Part shown: positions 31,086-33,202 of the stretch, piece by piece
How the letters are laid out: the number at the start of each line of letters is the position of its first letter
Numbering within the stretch: the stretch's first letter is position 1
From: Synergistaceae bacterium
GTDB lineage: Bacteria > Synergistota > Synergistia > Synergistales > Aminobacteriaceae
Assembly: GCA_017446055.1 (NCBI GenBank)
Contig: JAFSRQ010000019.1
Span: 1-33,202, forward strand
Reading direction: 5' to 3'
Length of the DNA stretch: 33,202 nucleotides
Made by a program: the position numbers and the translations under genes
The notes under the pieces: model-generated
What the model saw: the letters and a program-made list of their open reading frames with translations, nothing else
Database searches by the model: none
Told to the model about the DNA's origin: nothing

Positions 31086-32378
31086 CTAAGCTACCGTGTC
31101 AGGCTCAAAGTCAAACTCGACCTCGCCAATATATACCTTGTCGCCTTCCCTTGCCCCTGCCGCCTCTAATGCTTCCTCAACGCTGAGTGCCTTCAACAGC
31201 CCGGCGAATTTCTGGAGCGCGTCCTCATGCTCAAAGTTTATGCGTGCTACAGACTTCTCGAAGTTGGCGTGCTCAACCCTGAATGACCCGTCAGACTGGC
31301 GGATGATTCTCACTGGCTCTCGTGACGACCTGGCTTTCCGAGCGGGAAGCTCGATTACTGCGGGTGATGTTGGGACGGTGGACGCTGCGGGAGTTTTGCG
31401 GACTAAGTCAGCCACTGCCCGGATGAGTTCGGGAATGTTAGTGCCGAATAACGCGCTCACGGCCATGTAGGGCAGCGACAATCTTTCTGCCTCAGCTTGA
31501 AGTGCCTGTGAGTTGGAGTAGGTGCCGGGAATGTCAATCTTGTTGCCGATGATGATTCCGGGCCGCGTGTCGAGTCCTGCTCCGTATTCGCGGAACTCTG
31601 TCATCAATGCGCGGAATGTTGCGACAGGGTCGGGCTGGGACAAGTCGATAACGTGGAGGATGATTCGAGTCCTCTCAACATGTCTCAGGAACTGCAAGCC
31701 GAGTCCTTTTCCCTCGTGCGCTCCCTCGATGAGTCCCGGAAGGTCAGCGATAACAACCTGCGCGTCATCAACAGCGAGGACTCCGAGATTGGGCGTGAGA
31801 GTGGTGAAGGGGTAGCCTGCAACTTTGGGCTTTGCGCCGCTTATGGCTGAGAGTATGCTTGACTTCCCTGCGTTCGGGAAACCTGCGAGTCCAGCGTCAG
31901 CAATCAGTTTCAGCTCAAGGGATAACGCCCGCTCTTCTCCGGGGTCGCCTTTCTCCGCGAATTTCGGTGCTCGCCGTGAGGATGATGCGAAGTGAGAATT
32001 TCCCCGGCCTCCTTTGCCGCCATGAGCCGCCGTGAATCGTTGTCCGGGTTCTGTGAGGTCAGCAAGAATAGTGTCGTCCCCAGTCTCACGGATGAGAGTC
32101 CCGCAAGGCACGTGAATTGTGAGGTCGTCGCCGTCCTTGCCTGAGCGCAAAGCACCGCCGCCGTGTCCTGCGTGGCCTGCCTGAAAGCGTCTGTCATACT
32201 CGAAGTCAGCAAGCGTAACAATCCCGCCGACCGCCTCAATCACGACATCGCCGCCCTTGCCTCCGTCGCCGCCGTCCGGGCCTCCTTTGGGCACGAACTT
32301 TTCACGCCGGAAACTTAACGCCCCGTTGCCCCCGCGACCTGCCTTAACGTAAATTTCTGCTGTGTCTGTGAATTTCAT
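31086..32378 (-). CDS. obg: GTPase Obg (CgtA)
   Basis: A 430-residue ribosome-associated GTPase. The glycine-rich Obg fold (residues 1-157: VKAGRGGNGALSFRREKFVPKGGPDGG in parts) is followed by the G domain with GFPNAGKSS (G1), DLPGLIEGAHEGKGLG (G3) and NKID (G4), and a C-terminal OCT domain (about 345-425). ATG 32378 has no visible Shine-Dalgarno: the 25 nt before it are the T run of a terminator hairpin and ACTCGCACA. The start is nevertheless fixed by the conserved beginning of the protein. Confidence 0.96.
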   Translation of the reverse strand: MKFTDTAEIYVKAGRGGNGALSFRREKFVPKGGPDGGDGGKGGDVVIEAVGGIVTLADFEYDRRFQAGHAGHGGGALRSGKDGDDLTIHVPCGTLIRETGDDTILADLTEPGQRFTAAHGGKGGRGNSHFASSSRRAPKFAEKGDPGEERALSLELKLIADAGLAGFPNAGKSSILSAISGAKPKVAGYPFTTLTPNLGVLAVDDAQVVIADLPGLIEGAHEGKGLGLQFLRHVERTRIILHVIDLSQPDPVATFRALMTEFREYGAGLDTRPGIIIGNKIDIPGTYSNSQALQAEAERLSLPYMAVSALFGTNIPELIRAVADLVRKTPAASTVPTSPAVIELPARKARSSREPVRIIRQSDGSFRVEHANFEKSVARINFEHEDALQKFAGLLKALSVEEALEAAGAREGDKVYIGEVEFDFEPDTVA

Positions 32379-32387
32379 TGTGCGAGT

Positions 32388-32414
32388 AAAAAAATTGCCC
32401 CATATTTCAGGGGC
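32388..32414 (-). terminator. Terminator/attenuator between rpmA and obg
   Basis: GCCCC (32414-32410) and GGGGC (32401-32397) pair around TGAAATAT and are followed by AA and seven T on the minus strand, ending 9 nt before the obg ATG. Confidence 0.8.
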
Positions 32415-32430
32415 TTTCGTGATTTCTGGG

Positions 32431-32688
32431 TTATGCCTGCGCGGGCTGGACTGATACGTACTTGCGACCCATCTTCTTGTGGTAGCTGACCTTTCCGGGT
32501 GCGAGCGCGAACAGTGTGAAGTCCCTTCCGAGTCCCACGTGCTTGCCGGGGTGTACCTGTGTCCCGCACTGGCGGACGAGAATGCTTCCTGCTGTTACTG
32601 TCTGTCCTGCGTAAACCTTTATCCCTCTGTACTTGGGCTGACTGTCGCGGCCATTGGTTGAGCTTCCTTGACCTTTCTTGTGTGCCAT
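32431..32688 (-). CDS. rpmA: 50S ribosomal protein L27
   Basis: An 85-residue L27: [21 protein letters not shown] in parts, [36 protein letters not shown]. The N-terminus begins directly with MAHKKG, so it lacks the cleaved leader seen in Firmicutes and needs no Prp protease; accordingly no prp gene sits between rplU and rpmA. AAGGAGG is 9 nt before the ATG. Confidence 0.97.
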   Translation of the reverse strand: MAHKKGQGSSTNGRDSQPKYRGIKVYAGQTVTAGSILVRQCGTQVHPGKHVGLGRDFTLFALAPGKVSYHKKMGRKYVSVQPAQA

Positions 32689-32703
32689 GAGTGAATTTCC
32701 TCC

Positions 32704-33018
32704 TTACGCTTCTATGTTGCGGATGACTACTTCCGTGAAGTACTGGCGGTGTCCGCGCATCTTGCGGATGTTCTTCTTGCTCTTGTACTTGAACACGAGA
32801 ACTTTGTCCGCTCTTGCCTGCTTGACGATCTCGGCTGTTACTCTTGCGCCCGTGATGTAGGGACTGCCGAAGCGTGCCTCTGTTCCTTCTCCGCCGACAG
32901 CAAGAACCTTGTCGAAGATGATCTCCGTGCTTGTCTCACCGGGGAGCTTCTCGACCCTGAACTTGTCCCCGACACTTGCGCGGTACTGCTTTCCGCCTGT
33001 CTCGATTACTGCGTACAT
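32704..33018 (-). CDS. rplU: 50S ribosomal protein L21
   Basis: A 104-residue L21 (MYAVIETGGKQYRASVGDKF, then VLVFKYKSKKNIRKMRGHRQ). ATG 33018 is chosen over an in-frame upstream extension because the family starts there and GGAGG lies 11 nt before. First gene of the leftward rplU-rpmA-obg-nadD-LCP block. Confidence 0.97.
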   Translation of the reverse strand: MYAVIETGGKQYRASVGDKFRVEKLPGETSTEIIFDKVLAVGGEGTEARFGSPYITGARVTAEIVKQARADKVLVFKYKSKKNIRKMRGHRQYFTEVVIRNIEA

Positions 33019-33094
33019 GTGTGAATTTTCCTCCTTACGCCAAACTGAGGCCGTCAAAAAACGTTTAATGCCTTGTCTGTGCGAGATGTGAGAG

Positions 33095-33103
33095 ATTATA
33101 GCA
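33095..33103 (-). promoter_or_regulatory. Extended -10 for rplU
   Basis: TGCTATAAT on the minus strand (TATAAT at 33100-33095), 76 nt before ATG 33018. The -35 is poor. Confidence 0.55.
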
Positions 33104-33129
33104 TACCCGAATTTTGCCCCGCTAGTCTG

Positions 33130-33138
33130 TGCTATAAT
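33130..33138 (+). promoter_or_regulatory. Extended -10 for the rightward gene at the edge
   Basis: TGCTATAAT (TATAAT at 33133-33138), divergent from the rplU promoter 30 nt away. Confidence 0.5.
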
Positions 33139-33166
33139 CGGTGAAAATCAAAGGTGAAAGGAAATC

Positions 33167-33202
33167 TTGACATCAATGGATAAATCCGCTACACTCGACC
33201 GC
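33167..33202 (+). CDS. Start of a gene cut by the window end
   Basis: AAAGGA at 33157-33162 precedes TTG 33167 (4 nt) and ATG 33176 (13 nt), which share one frame (MTSMDKSATLDR). Too short to identify. Confidence 0.4.
   Translation, partial: MTSMDKSATLDR

Overview
The window looks like chromosomal DNA of a Gram-negative-type anaerobe, most plausibly Synergistota (Synergistaceae). The grounds are a GC content near 52%, frequent TTG starts behind strong AGGAGG sites, the large one-chain PurL, a leftward rplU-rpmA-obg-nadD-LCP block, and gut-anaerobe families such as DUF362, ArsP-type permease and CotH. The phylum is inferred from gene content; no rRNA is present.

Layout. 1-244: degenerate short tandem repeat, hairpin and promoter. 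245-3515: a secreted lamin-tail/CotH-kinase protein broken by a G13 tract. 3560-5750 (minus): ankyrin-repeat protein and a membrane-anchored trypsin-like protease. 5902-10613: ferric-iron-type ABC importer (binding protein, MazG-like protein, double-domain permease, ATPase). 10614-11713: no intact gene, but a heavily decayed IS605-type TnpB. 11714-18611: purL, carrying in-frame inserted repeats, then a 1032-residue unknown protein with Lsm-like, cold-shock-like and HEPN-like parts. 18661-19008: three ~115-bp tandem units derived from the 3' end of the next gene. 19009-20863 (minus): DUF362 protein and ArsP-like permease. 20935-21751 (minus): probable GNAT-type toxin-antitoxin pair. 21819-22715: citG-like gene. 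22703-29020 (minus): surface-glycan cluster. 29085-33018 (minus): LCP, nadD, obg, rpmA, rplU. A new gene starts at the right edge.

The most notable signal is a set of four homopolymeric G tracts (11-13 G), one in the CotH gene and three in the glycan cluster (MenD-like ThDP enzyme, SDR, PP-loop enzyme). Each lies inside a coding region, each separates two halves of one recognisable protein, and every one would be restored by losing one G or gaining two. The tracts are preceded by a related 15-18 nt sequence (best form TTGCAGAWATTACGTAYC). In two loci this sequence is conserved in different reading frames, so the conservation is at DNA level. The first gene of the glycan cluster, a DUF4422 glycosyltransferase, carries a 4-unit pentanucleotide repeat near its start codon, and the NAD-epimerase gene has an in-frame TAG. 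Together this reads as a multi-locus, phase-variable surface-glycan module, currently OFF at several steps. Assembly homopolymer error or programmed slippage are the alternatives.

The housekeeping genes look intact. Recurrent TG-extended -10 boxes (TGCTAYAAT) mark several promoters.
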